Under the pieces are notes generated by a model. It searched no databases and had not been told where the DNA came from. It saw only the letters and a program-made list of their open reading frames with translations. The translations under genes and the position numbers were made by a program. Positions 52,029 to 61,201 of a stretch of 64,000 bases of DNA are shown in pieces (the first letter of the stretch is position 1; each line of letters starts with the position of its first letter). Source of the DNA: Pelolinea sp. Lineage in GTDB: Bacteria > Chloroflexota > Anaerolineae > Anaerolineales > Anaerolineaceae. Where the stretch lies: NCBI GenBank assembly GCA_030692365.1, contig JAUYCC010000011.1, positions 1 through 64,000 of the forward strand, read 5' to 3'.

Positions 52029-53534
52029 TCAAATATGTAAAGACCGGTTATAAACCATATTGATTTCACTCAACCAAGTTTTGATTTCATCTGTTACGGC
52101 GCCAGGTTTCATCCTCCACCGCCAATTGCCTTGAGAGGTTGCCGGAGTATTCATACGGGCGTTAGTGCCTAAAGCTAAAACATCCTGCATCGGCGCGATT
52201 GCCAGTTTCGCTGTTGAAGACCAGATCGAGCGAATCATCGCGTGAGGAATGAATTCTCTGGTTTTTCCCAGGTATTGCCTGCACAACTGTCTCTCATTTT
52301 CTGAAGCAGTATTTTGATACCACCCCAATGATGGGGGGTTGTCATGTGTGCCCGTATATGCCACACAATTTATGGGGTAATTATAGGGCAGATAATCGTT
52401 TATTGAATTTCCTCCGAAAGCAAATTGAAGGATTTTCATTCCCGGGAGGGCAAAGCGATCACGTAGATCAATTACATCAGGAGTAACTGTCCCCAAATCT
52501 TCTGCGATAAATGGTAAATATCCCAAATCAGATTTAATGGCATTGAAGAGTTCTGAACCAGGTCCGGTGACCCATTCACCTTCCTCTGCAGTTTCTGCTC
52601 CGGAAGGAATTTGATAATATCCGGCGAATCCTCTGAAGTGGTCCAGCCGGATGACATCAACGAATTTCAAAGTTTCTTTGAAACGCTTAATCCACCAGTG
52701 ATAGCAATTCTGATGATGTATCTCCCAATCATATAGAGGGTTGCCCCATAACTGCCCGGTGGGAGAAAAATAATCCGGCGGCACGCCGGCTACCACCGGA
52801 GGTTCCAAACGATTATTAAGCTTGAAAAGTTCAGGATATGCCCAGACATCTGCGCAGTCATACCCAAGAAATATCGGGATATCTCCAATAAAGTGGATAC
52901 CTTTGTTGTGTGAATATTCTCGTAAATTCTGCCATTGCAGGTGAAAGATGAATTGCAGAAAGGCATGAAACTCTACTTCCTTGTTGTGCTGCTCCTCAAA
53001 GAACAGAATAGCCTGCGGTTCGCGAAACCTCAAAGGATTTGGCCAATCTTTCCAGCTCGCCAGATGATAGTTTTCCCGAATTGCCATGAATAAGCAATAA
53101 TTCTCCAGCCATACCTGATTTAATTCTTTATATTTTTCAAACTCATTTTTGAATGGGGATCTTTTGCTGGAATAAAAAGCCGAGAATGCTTTTTCTAATA
53201 ATCTTCTCTTGAATCGGATTACTTTATTGAAATTAACATTTTGTTTTGGAAGTCTGGGGGAATTACTGAAATCCTCTGTTTTTAACAAACGTAATTCTGC
53301 CAGGTGGTCAGGATCAATAAATAGTGGGTTGCCAGCGAATGCGGATAACCCCTGGTAAGGAGAATTTCCGTAGCCAGTAGGGTTAAGTGGAAGCACTTGC
53401 CAATATTTAGTACCGGTTTCGGACAGAAAATCTACAAATTCATAGGCGGATTGCCCAAGATCACCAATCCCATATTTCCCGGGAAGGCAACTGAGGTGCA
53501 TGAGAATTCCACTGGAACGGGAGCTAATGGTCAT
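52029..53534 (-). CDS. malQ: 4-alpha-glucanotransferase
   Basis: 501 aa, GH77. SRSSGILMHLSCLPGKYGIGDLG and YWQVLPLNPTGYGNSPYQ at the N-terminus, nucleophile in FVDVIRLDHFRGFAGYY, acid/base in FIAEDLG, and YTGTHDNPPSLGWY. It transfers maltodextrin segments between glucans and works with glycogen synthase, whose stop overlaps its start by 1 bp. Full length. Confidence 0.95.
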   Translation of the reverse strand: MTISSRSSGILMHLSCLPGKYGIGDLGQSAYEFVDFLSETGTKYWQVLPLNPTGYGNSPYQGLSAFAGNPLFIDPDHLAELRLLKTEDFSNSPRLPKQNVNFNKVIRFKRRLLEKAFSAFYSSKRSPFKNEFEKYKELNQVWLENYCLFMAIRENYHLASWKDWPNPLRFREPQAILFFEEQHNKEVEFHAFLQFIFHLQWQNLREYSHNKGIHFIGDIPIFLGYDCADVWAYPELFKLNNRLEPPVVAGVPPDYFSPTGQLWGNPLYDWEIHHQNCYHWWIKRFKETLKFVDVIRLDHFRGFAGYYQIPSGAETAEEGEWVTGPGSELFNAIKSDLGYLPFIAEDLGTVTPDVIDLRDRFALPGMKILQFAFGGNSINDYLPYNYPINCVAYTGTHDNPPSLGWYQNTASENERQLCRQYLGKTREFIPHAMIRSIWSSTAKLAIAPMQDVLALGTNARMNTPATSQGNWRWRMKPGAVTDEIKTWLSEINMVYNRSLHI

Positions 53535-55015
53535 TATTTGGTCCCTATCTTCACGGACAGCATGGCTTTGTACAGATCAAGATACTGTCCCGCAGATTTT
53601 TTCCAGGAAAAATCAACATTCATAGCTCTTTTTTGAATAGATATCCATTTCTTTTTATTTTTATAATCCGATAAGGCTTTCCGCAGGCAATTAGCAAAAG
53701 TGAGACCATCAGCTTTTTCAAAAAGGTAACCGGTTCTTAAGTCAGGGGGTTCTGCAATGATGGAGTCTTTCAAACCGCCGACGGCTCTTGCGACCGGGAT
53801 ACAGCCATAGCGCATTGCAATCAACTGGGATAATCCGCAGGGTTCGTATAATGACGGCATTAACAAGATGTCACCTGATGCATACAAGCGATGGGCAAGC
53901 GGGTTATTAAACTCCAGAACAACCTTAAAGCGGTCAGGTATTTGCGATTCAAGATCTATTAACCCTTTTTCGAGTTCATGTTGTCCACTTCCCAAGAAGA
54001 TAGCTGACCACTCATCGTCAAAAAGATGGGGTAACCCTTGAAGCAAAATATCAATCCCTTTTTGGGGCGTTAATCTTGAAATCAAAACCAACAATGGTTT
54101 TTTTATATTGTTTCCCAAACCAAATTCTTGAAGGATTTTTTCTTTGTTGATATTACGTTTTTCCATCTGGTTAATGGAATAGTTTTGTGATAAACACTCA
54201 TCTGTAGCCGGATCCCACGTTGAAGTATCGATTCCATTCAGAATCCCGGTCGTCTTGTGGGTATTCCTGAAGAAAAAGTCAACCAAACCATTGCCAAATT
54301 CCTCCTGTTTTAACTCTTGGGCATAAGTCGGTGAGACCGCCACAATTTCATCCGCATTTTCTAGCCCCATTGGCAAGGGAAGAAATTTTGCCCAGCTTGG
54401 AAGTAAAATTGACTTTAATGGTTTGAGCTGAAATTCACGCAGGGTAGGCTGGCTACCTTCACCGGTGAATGGTAAATTATGAACGGTTAGTAATGAGCGA
54501 ACAGATCGATAAAATTTATCTGCCCTTCTTTTTTCGGCCAATTCATATACGGAGATCGCCGTATGCCAGTCATTGGCGTGAATAATATCTGGCGACCAAT
54601 CGATTACTTTAATAAATTCCAGGCAAGCTAAAGAAAAGAAAATATATTTCCGGGCATCTTCAATTTGAGTGGGATTGTAAACATTCTTATAACCTGAGGG
54701 ATTACCAGAACGTTTGACCAGGTAATAGGTAATACCCTGGTGAGCAAATTGAAAAACGATCCCTTTTGCGTACCCCGTATTGGTTTGAACCTTAATACTC
54801 GCGATTTTGGTTAAGGGTGGAACGGTTGCTTCAATCCCACCGTGGAAAGGGAGGACCACCCTGATATCAACATTCGAGCTGTCAGATGACTTAAATTCAG
54901 AAATCGCTTTTGGAAGGGAGCCCGCATAATCACCCAACCCGCCAATCTTCACGAAGGGTTCTGCTTCGGCGGTGATAAAAAGAACGCGCAGGGGAGAATG
55001 CATTTCCGATGGCAT
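53534..55015 (-). CDS. glgA: Glycogen synthase (GT5)
   Basis: 493 aa. LFITAEAEPFVKIGGLGDYAGSLPKAI carries the KxGGL nucleotide-sugar motif, HANDWHTA the sugar site, ISRLTPQKGIDILLQGL and LMPSLYEPCGLSQLIAMRYG the C-terminal catalytic motif with E and the phosphate-binding region. It extends alpha-1,4-glucan from ADP-glucose. It is third of four genes in the cinA operon, 5 bp after the amidohydrolase-CYTH gene. Confidence 0.94.
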   Translation of the reverse strand: MPSEMHSPLRVLFITAEAEPFVKIGGLGDYAGSLPKAISEFKSSDSSNVDIRVVLPFHGGIEATVPPLTKIASIKVQTNTGYAKGIVFQFAHQGITYYLVKRSGNPSGYKNVYNPTQIEDARKYIFFSLACLEFIKVIDWSPDIIHANDWHTAISVYELAEKRRADKFYRSVRSLLTVHNLPFTGEGSQPTLREFQLKPLKSILLPSWAKFLPLPMGLENADEIVAVSPTYAQELKQEEFGNGLVDFFFRNTHKTTGILNGIDTSTWDPATDECLSQNYSINQMEKRNINKEKILQEFGLGNNIKKPLLVLISRLTPQKGIDILLQGLPHLFDDEWSAIFLGSGQHELEKGLIDLESQIPDRFKVVLEFNNPLAHRLYASGDILLMPSLYEPCGLSQLIAMRYGCIPVARAVGGLKDSIIAEPPDLRTGYLFEKADGLTFANCLRKALSDYKNKKKWISIQKRAMNVDFSWKKSAGQYLDLYKAMLSVKIGTK

Positions 55016-55020
55016 CAGTA

Positions 55021-56997
55021 TTATTTATTTTCCACGATTTCGATGTAATCCTTTGTAAGTTTCTCTTCTGTTTTTACTCCCAGGAAATTTATTAGGTCGA
55101 TAATTATGGAGGATTTTTCCTCTGCGTCTTTTTCGCTCCAGGTACGGGATTTGACTTCAAGGAAATAACCGAGGTCAGGTCTTAATATCTTATCAAGATT
55201 GATGAAGAATTCTTCACCTTTATATTCAACCAGATAGCGTATGCGATCTTTTTCGATTTCAGATTCTGATACCGGTTTGAAGTATTCACGATAGAATCGT
55301 AAACTTTGGTCAGCCGGAGCGATATAGCGGCTTCTCGAGAGTAAAACATCCTTGGGATACTGGCGTTCTCGTGTAGGTCCAACCAGCGTCAGGCGCGATC
55401 TTACATTGGAAATAGACCCATTCTTTTCAATGAAATGGTCTTCACGGAATCTCAGCCGGCCTTCGCTGTTATCCACAAATTCAAAGTAAGTATCATATTC
55501 ATGGTAATGGCGCGTGCGCAGGATTTTTAAATCGCCGGTTTCAATTTTTTGGATGACCGACGTTGGATCTTTAATGGCCACCTTGACTTGTATTTCGAAG
55601 CTTTCTTCCTGACTGGCGCCGCCAATAGCAATCAGTTTGGAGATAATGGATTTCTCCCGTTTGATGATAAATTTATCGATTTTTTCAGCGTATTCCTGGC
55701 TTTGGCGAATTAAATCTTTCTCATCCAAAGCCGAAATTACTCGGTCACTCATTATCCATTTGCCATTGACCATCACATCGGTTACATCCGATGATTTTCC
55801 GGCGTAGACAATTTGCGCGTAAATGCCGTCCGGGCTGTGGCGGAAATGAGGGCTGTTGTGAATGGTGTCCAAATCAATCAGGATCAGGTCAGCGCGTTTT
55901 CCGGGCTCGAGTGAACCAGTGAGGTGGTCGATATGCATTGCCTGGGCTCCCATGCGCGTAGCCATTTCAATAGTTCGCCTGGCTGGAACAACCGTTGGAT
56001 CACCGCTGGAGCCTTTGGCGATAAAGTTTGCCAGCCGAATCTCTTCAAAGAAATCCAGATCATTATTCGAGGCAGTGCCATCTGTGCCAATACCAACATT
56101 TAATCCTAGTTCAAGCATTTTTATTACAGGCGCAATACCCGACGCCAGTTTCAGGTTTGATGATGGGTTGTGGGCAACACCTACGTTTGAATGTTTGAGG
56201 GTTCTTATTTCACCTTCGTCGATATGGACACAGTGAGCGGCAATCGTTTTGGCTTCGAATACGCCCTGTTTCTTTACCCAGGGAACTACAGGCATACCGT
56301 TCTCTTTGCGCATATTCTCCACTTCTTCTTTTGTTTCCGAAATGTGGATATGAAGCGGTAGGTCAAATTCAAGCGCAAGATCAGTGCAAGCTTTCAGGAT
56401 TTCAGGGGGACAAGTATAAGGCGCGTGTGGGGCAACAGAGGGAATAATCAGTGGATGGTTTTTATACTTCCTCATAAAATCGCGGGTATATTCGAGCGAT
56501 TCTTCGTAGGAATGTGCGTCAGGAGTGGGGAATTTCATCACGGTTTGAGAGCAAACCGCTCGCAGACCTATTTCAGCCGTGGTTTTGGCTACTTCCTCTT
56601 CAAAATAATACATATCATTGAAACAGGTAACACCCGTACGGATGAACTCCGCGCAGGCGATTTTTGTCCCAAGGGAAACAAATTCCGGCGAAACAAATTC
56701 CCTTTCAACCGGCATCATATACCCCATCAGCCACACATCCAGCCGCAGGTCATCGGATAATCCCCGCAGCATAGTCATAGGGACATGGGTATGGGTGTTT
56801 ACAAAACCCGGCATAAGCACTTTACCCCCGCAGTCAAAGATGGCATCAGAGGAAAATTCTGAAAGTATCTCTTTTTCATTCCCAACGCTCACAATGCTGT
56901 CACGAGTAACAGCCACAGCCCCGGGATTGAATTGGTTAAATTCATTATCAACTGTAAGGACAATCGCATTTTTAAAAATCAGGTCTACTTTATTCAT
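55021..56997 (-). CDS. Amidohydrolase (MTA/SAH deaminase-like) fused to a CYTH domain
   Basis: 658 aa. Residues 1 to about 435 are an amidohydrolase of the MtaD/TrzN group: metal ligands H69 and H71 (NTHTHVPMT), LPLHIHISETKEE, AAHCVHIDE, and GIGTDGTASNN, plus SLEPGKRADLILIDLD. It should deaminate adenosine-type purines such as SAH or 5'-methylthioadenosine. From about 465 to the end is a CYTH-like triphosphate-tunnel domain: ESFEIQVKVAIKD, DTYFEFV, LRFRED, RIRYLVEYKG and the closing YFLEVKSRTWS. CYTH enzymes hydrolyse triphosphates (ThTP, PPPi) or cyclise ATP. I do not know this fusion from the literature. It overlaps cinA by 4 bp. Confidence 0.8.
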   Translation of the reverse strand: MNKVDLIFKNAIVLTVDNEFNQFNPGAVAVTRDSIVSVGNEKEILSEFSSDAIFDCGGKVLMPGFVNTHTHVPMTMLRGLSDDLRLDVWLMGYMMPVEREFVSPEFVSLGTKIACAEFIRTGVTCFNDMYYFEEEVAKTTAEIGLRAVCSQTVMKFPTPDAHSYEESLEYTRDFMRKYKNHPLIIPSVAPHAPYTCPPEILKACTDLALEFDLPLHIHISETKEEVENMRKENGMPVVPWVKKQGVFEAKTIAAHCVHIDEGEIRTLKHSNVGVAHNPSSNLKLASGIAPVIKMLELGLNVGIGTDGTASNNDLDFFEEIRLANFIAKGSSGDPTVVPARRTIEMATRMGAQAMHIDHLTGSLEPGKRADLILIDLDTIHNSPHFRHSPDGIYAQIVYAGKSSDVTDVMVNGKWIMSDRVISALDEKDLIRQSQEYAEKIDKFIIKREKSIISKLIAIGGASQEESFEIQVKVAIKDPTSVIQKIETGDLKILRTRHYHEYDTYFEFVDNSEGRLRFREDHFIEKNGSISNVRSRLTLVGPTRERQYPKDVLLSRSRYIAPADQSLRFYREYFKPVSESEIEKDRIRYLVEYKGEEFFINLDKILRPDLGYFLEVKSRTWSEKDAEEKSSIIIDLINFLGVKTEEKLTKDYIEIVENK

Positions 56998-58151
56998 TTG
57001 GCACCTTTTTCACTCAGAAAAATTTCTCTCAGAAAATTCAGAATATGATTACCTGCCCATTGGTTGAATTGGGAAGGATGTCCGCCATAATTGATTGATT
57101 TATTGAATACTTTTCCGAGGTAGATAATCTCTACATACAGCCCTTTATCGGTATTTTCCTGCCGCTTCAGGTAAATCACCATTTCAAAACCGTTTATATG
57201 ATTGTACATTGAACTGTCTGATGTAATAAATTGCCTGTTTTGAATTTCTTTCTTATGATCCGCGGGTAACTCAAGCCACCCGGACATTAAATCTGCGATT
57301 TCTGAGAACCTGTTTTCATAATAAATTATTAAATTGGTGGCATTTAGTTTGAGTTGATCAGATACAACCCTGTCGAGGGTCATATCATCTTCACCATAGA
57401 CATAATTTCCGAGCAATCGTTTAACTTGTGTTTCAACAGGTTTAATGAGCTCCCACGCCTGGTCGCGATCCATAGCCTTGGCTGTAATACGGATATCCAC
57501 CTGGGCGGGATGAGCCGCAAGCCCAACGGTTGGGTTGCTCATTTTCTCAAAATCAGACACCAATTCATCAACGCTTGATTCGCCTATTCCGGCCGTATGG
57601 ATGGTTCGGATGACAATGGCACTCTCTATGGGGTATTTTGATTTAATGATTGGAAGCACATCGCTATGAAGCAATGTCTTCATTTCTGAAGGAACCCCAG
57701 GAAGTGAAAACAGGATCTTATGGTTATCCTCAATATAAAAGGCAGGGGCAGTTCCCACAGGGTTAGGGATCGCCACAGCCCCATTCGGAATAAACGCCTG
57801 GCGTTTATTATTTTCAGAAGGGTTACGGCCATAGGCTTTAAATCTGGTAAGGATTTGGTCCCATAATTCCGGCCTGAATTCAGTTTTGCGGTTGAAAGCC
57901 AATGCCACCGCGCCGCGGGTTGGGTCATCAACGGTAGGGCCAAGCCCGCCGGTGGTGATGATAATATCCGCACGTTCCAGTGCGGCGAAAATTTCTTTAG
58001 CAATCCTTTCTTCATTATCACCAATCATGGACGCGTGGAAAATATCAATTCCTGCTGAGTTGAGTGTTTTTGCGATATAACTTGTATTGGTATCCTGGAT
58101 TTCTCCAAGTAATAATTCTGTTCCGATGGTAATAATTTCTGCGATTGGCAT
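56994..58151 (-). CDS. cinA: CinA-like protein with degenerate deamidase domain
   Basis: 385 aa. Residues 1 to about 170 are the COG1058/MoCF-like domain: EIITIGTELLLGEIQDTNTS, ITTGGLGPTVDDPTRGAVA and FSLPGVPSEMKTLL, active in related proteins as ADP-ribose/NAD-type pyrophosphatase. The linker domain continues to about 265. The C-terminal ~120 residues align in size with the PncC nicotinamide-nucleotide deamidase domain, but the catalytic AESCTGG is replaced by YYENRFSEI, so deamidation is unlikely. First gene of the cinA, amidohydrolase-CYTH, glgA, malQ operon. Confidence 0.85.
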   Translation of the reverse strand: MPIAEIITIGTELLLGEIQDTNTSYIAKTLNSAGIDIFHASMIGDNEERIAKEIFAALERADIIITTGGLGPTVDDPTRGAVALAFNRKTEFRPELWDQILTRFKAYGRNPSENNKRQAFIPNGAVAIPNPVGTAPAFYIEDNHKILFSLPGVPSEMKTLLHSDVLPIIKSKYPIESAIVIRTIHTAGIGESSVDELVSDFEKMSNPTVGLAAHPAQVDIRITAKAMDRDQAWELIKPVETQVKRLLGNYVYGEDDMTLDRVVSDQLKLNATNLIIYYENRFSEIADLMSGWLELPADHKKEIQNRQFITSDSSMYNHINGFEMVIYLKRQENTDKGLYVEIIYLGKVFNKSINYGGHPSQFNQWAGNHILNFLREIFLSEKGAK

Positions 58152-58572
58152 TTGTTGACCTTACGTAAAGAGGGATACATAAATTTTAACCGGGAATTAA
58201 TTAAAATCTGGGCATATTTGCTTTCTGAAAGAATCACCCATTCACTTACCTGTTCACCTGCCTGTTCATTGATACTGAACACTTTTTTCTCAAGCCTGCG
58301 GGCATCGAGCCATGGGCTTGAGTGCGGAAAAGCTGGATTGTCTCGGGAGAGTCTTGTTTATGCTCGTTTTGCGCCCAAATTCGGGCTGAAACCAGTATTT
58401 CGCAGACCCCCGCTCGTCAATCCAGAGCGTCGGGGCGCTCACCAACCAAAGTGCATGGTCGGTTTCGACCCCGACTAACGACAGCTGCGCCTGATATTTT
58501 CCGCACCTTTTGCCAGGCGCGCAGAGGCAAACCCCCTATGTTATAAAATAAGGATATGGAGGGTTTTCTCAA
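58152..58572. other. 420-bp intergenic region with a GC-rich block
   Basis: No convincing gene. Positions about 58280-58545 are clearly more GC-rich than both neighbours and contain an inverted repeat CTCAAGCC/GGCTTGAG around 58281-58321. Open frames cross it, but their composition is that of a translated GC-rich repeat. It may be a structured RNA, a dispersed repeat or a decayed gene. A Shine-Dalgarno-like GGAGGG for the following lipoprotein lies at its right end. Confidence 0.4.
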
Positions 58573-60039
58573 ATGAAAAGAAATTTGTATTGCATTTTGA
58601 TGGTGCTTTTCATTTTGGCAGCTTGTGTACCAATCCCTCAAGGATTGGATCAAGCTGCCACTGCAACGCAGGAATTGGTTGAAGGTTCCTCATCCCGGAT
58701 GGACCTTCCCGCCCCTGTCCTTTTGGAAGATGGGCAAGAAGTTAATATTTCCCTGTCAGACTATCCCACAAATCCTGACAACTTTATTATTGATACAAGA
58801 ACCAATGAAGAAAAAATGGCACTTATTAGAAGTTGGGCACCTGATGATGTTAAAAAAGAAATTGCTTTATATAATGCAGAGTTTGAAAGGATGGGGGTAG
58901 ATCCTAATAAAATTGAATATAAAGCATCAATTGTTGATGGAAAAAGTTGGGCTCTATACCCAGAAAACAGAATAACGGGAACTCTTTATGTCGTTTCCAT
59001 AAACGGAATAATCAGGCCCTCAATTGACCTTTTTGGTTATCTTGATAGATCGGTAGATGATGACTTCTTCGACCTGACAACCGTAAATATTGATAACGCC
59101 CAGGTGGTGGGGGACAAGTCTGGCTGGCATGTATTTGCTAACATCGAAAACGGAAAAGTGACCAAGTGGTATGACGCGGTGCATGATCAGATAAACACAA
59201 TAGAAATAGAACCTACCCCAACCCCTGAAAATATCTTAAGAATAGTTGAAGTGGATGAGGCTAGGGAGATGATTAGAAGAAACGAATTTTCAACTGAACT
59301 GCCAAGGGTGACCTTAGAGGATATTACATCAGGAAGACTTTTGGAAGTTGAAAGAAAATGGATCAAAGAGCACCCGTTTTCCTCCGAGGTAGTGCCGGTA
59401 GATTTAGTAATCGAGAAACAGACAAATTATGTTCAGACTTTTCCTGGAAATATCGCCAAAAAAACAACATTCTACGAAATTGGTTTTGAAACCGACCCAA
59501 AACTGGATTATCAAAAAAATCCGAATTTGAGGCCTTTTAAGATTATTGGACTGTCCAATTTTTGGGATGAGAAAATCTACAGCGAGTCTGGGTTTTTCGA
59601 AGATGTAACACATGAATGGGAACCAAAGAAGGGTATAAGTCAATTCTATAAAACAATTGATGAAAAAGGATCTTTTTTCTTGATTATCTCTTGGGTTTTT
59701 CAAAACCCCAATGGAGAGGTTTTCATTGGTCATTCTATTGCACCTGCATTCGCAAGCCGTTACTATTTCAATAGGACTTTTAATAAAACCTCAAAGGTGA
59801 ATGGGGAGTGGATCAGCTGGGAATATGACACAAAAATAAGGATGATGTATGATTTTAAGAGTGAGCCATTTTATGAAAACATGCTATCCTTCAATGCTTT
59901 AACCAACTACATATGGAAAAATTACCCGGGAACAGGCCCAAAACCTTTAATTGATAAAGCGGTAAGTTCAGACTCGTTTCCCAAGGAACTGGAAACAACA
60001 TTATTTACTTTCAATTTTTATCAAAATTATCCCTGGTAA
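58573..60039 (+). CDS. Large lipoprotein of unknown function
   Basis: 488 aa. Signal peptide with lipobox LAAC (Cys18). No domain is recognisable. The mature part is acidic and aromatic-rich; IIDTRTNEEKMALIRSW, FFDLTTVNIDNAQVV and SIAPAFASRYYFNRTF are representative. A short Pro/Thr stretch (IEIEPTPTPEN) divides it into two parts near 215. ATG 58573 follows GGAGGG. Codon use is more AT-rich than in the mid-window genes, shared with the next gene, from which it is separated by only 2 bp; this suggests an accessory pair. Confidence 0.65.
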   Translation: MKRNLYCILMVLFILAACVPIPQGLDQAATATQELVEGSSSRMDLPAPVLLEDGQEVNISLSDYPTNPDNFIIDTRTNEEKMALIRSWAPDDVKKEIALYNAEFERMGVDPNKIEYKASIVDGKSWALYPENRITGTLYVVSINGIIRPSIDLFGYLDRSVDDDFFDLTTVNIDNAQVVGDKSGWHVFANIENGKVTKWYDAVHDQINTIEIEPTPTPENILRIVEVDEAREMIRRNEFSTELPRVTLEDITSGRLLEVERKWIKEHPFSSEVVPVDLVIEKQTNYVQTFPGNIAKKTTFYEIGFETDPKLDYQKNPNLRPFKIIGLSNFWDEKIYSESGFFEDVTHEWEPKKGISQFYKTIDEKGSFFLIISWVFQNPNGEVFIGHSIAPAFASRYYFNRTFNKTSKVNGEWISWEYDTKIRMMYDFKSEPFYENMLSFNALTNYIWKNYPGTGPKPLIDKAVSSDSFPKELETTLFTFNFYQNYPW

Positions 60040-60041
60040 AT

Positions 60042-61181
60042 ATGAATCTGCCTATTAAAATAAAATCACTTTCTTTTGGGATACTCCTGTCTTTAGTAAT
60101 GCTTCTTTTTTCTTTTAGTTCGGTAAACGCCCAAGTAATTTGCAGTGGTCACTCAGAAGGCTGTACTCAAAATAGTCAATGCGGCTGGTGTAGTGGAGGA
60201 ACCTGCCTTGGGGCAGTACTAAGACATGATTTAGTAGACTGCTCTGAATGTGCTTGTGGTGATGACGCGTGTCAAACATCATGTTTTCCTGGGGAATATT
60301 TATTAAACGCGTGCGACTGTGGCTGTACAGAAATAGATTGCTACACCCCTGGTGATTGTGTATATCCTGAATCATGTTATGAGGCTACATGCACACTGTG
60401 GAGCGGCTGGTACCCTTGCCAATCCAACAACTGGCAGTATCAAACCTGTACCGTGGGGCCATACGCCATAGAATGGAGGCAGTGCAATAACCCTCCCCCA
60501 ACTGGAACTCCCAGGCCAACAGCAACACCCGTTCCATCCTGCACAGTAAATATTCCTGCCTCACGCACTGTATCCGTCGGGGAAAGCGTTTCCCTGAGGG
60601 CAGTCCCTTCCAGCAGCCCCTGGACCATACAGCGAGTCAATTTTATTTCCGCTGGATCGGCCATATCCTCCCCAAGTCCAGCCTCGGATACAACCAGCAC
60701 CTACGACACCTCCGTGTCCGGCCGTTCTGTAGGATCGGGAACGGTCACCGCAAAGGTCATCATAGACGGCATATCCCGCTGTGAGGACACGACCTCGGTC
60801 AATGTGACCTCACCAGGGCCTTGGTGGCAGGTAAAAGATTCTGATATATTTTCTCAGGGAAATATTACTTCTTTAATTCCAATAACATGCATAACTCCTG
60901 GTTGTCAGTCTTCTTTTGATTTGGATGGTGATGGAGGCTACCCCGGAATACCAATTTATTCTGGACATTTAAGCCTTGGATCTGCGGAAAGAACATCCTC
61001 AACAGGTTGGCGTGCAAAAACTGGTACTGACTTTAAAAGAAATTATAGTCTTGCCTATTTTGAAAAACAGATTCCACAAGATACCCAAATAATACAAATT
61101 CCTTCCAGTGTGGTTGAAGGTCAATCATCTTGGAATATCCAGATGATTTTTTCTGACACATACAGGCAAAAAATGTTATAA
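60042..61181 (+). CDS. Secreted Cys-rich protein with Ig-like segment, possibly truncated
   Basis: 379 aa. Signal peptide ending SSVNAQ; residues about 33-150 hold some 25 cysteines in short spacings (CSGHSEGCTQNSQCGWC). A Thr/Pro linker and an Ig-like segment (CTVNIPASRTVSVGESVSLR ... DTTSVNVTSPG) follow, then a polar C-terminal part with DLDGDGG that ends abruptly at SDTYRQKML. The Ig-like segment (about 60480-60830) is much more GC-rich than both flanks, as if inserted. Probably exported and part of the envelope; the C-terminus may be lost to a premature stop. Not recognised beyond this. Confidence 0.6.
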   Translation: MNLPIKIKSLSFGILLSLVMLLFSFSSVNAQVICSGHSEGCTQNSQCGWCSGGTCLGAVLRHDLVDCSECACGDDACQTSCFPGEYLLNACDCGCTEIDCYTPGDCVYPESCYEATCTLWSGWYPCQSNNWQYQTCTVGPYAIEWRQCNNPPPTGTPRPTATPVPSCTVNIPASRTVSVGESVSLRAVPSSSPWTIQRVNFISAGSAISSPSPASDTTSTYDTSVSGRSVGSGTVTAKVIIDGISRCEDTTSVNVTSPGPWWQVKDSDIFSQGNITSLIPITCITPGCQSSFDLDGDGGYPGIPIYSGHLSLGSAERTSSTGWRAKTGTDFKRNYSLAYFEKQIPQDTQIIQIPSSVVEGQSSWNIQMIFSDTYRQKML

Positions 61182-61201
61182 ATCTGGTCAGGACAAAAAT
61201 A

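Noticed and set aside
58240-58272. Possible short repeat array (CCTGTTCA copies)
   Set aside because: Only two or three imperfect octamers are present, with no regular spacers; too few to be an array.
58152-58478. 108-codon frame in the GC-rich intergenic block
   Set aside because: Composition changes halfway where the GC-rich block begins, there is no SD, and a second frame over the same block is equally open. It looks like translated non-coding sequence.
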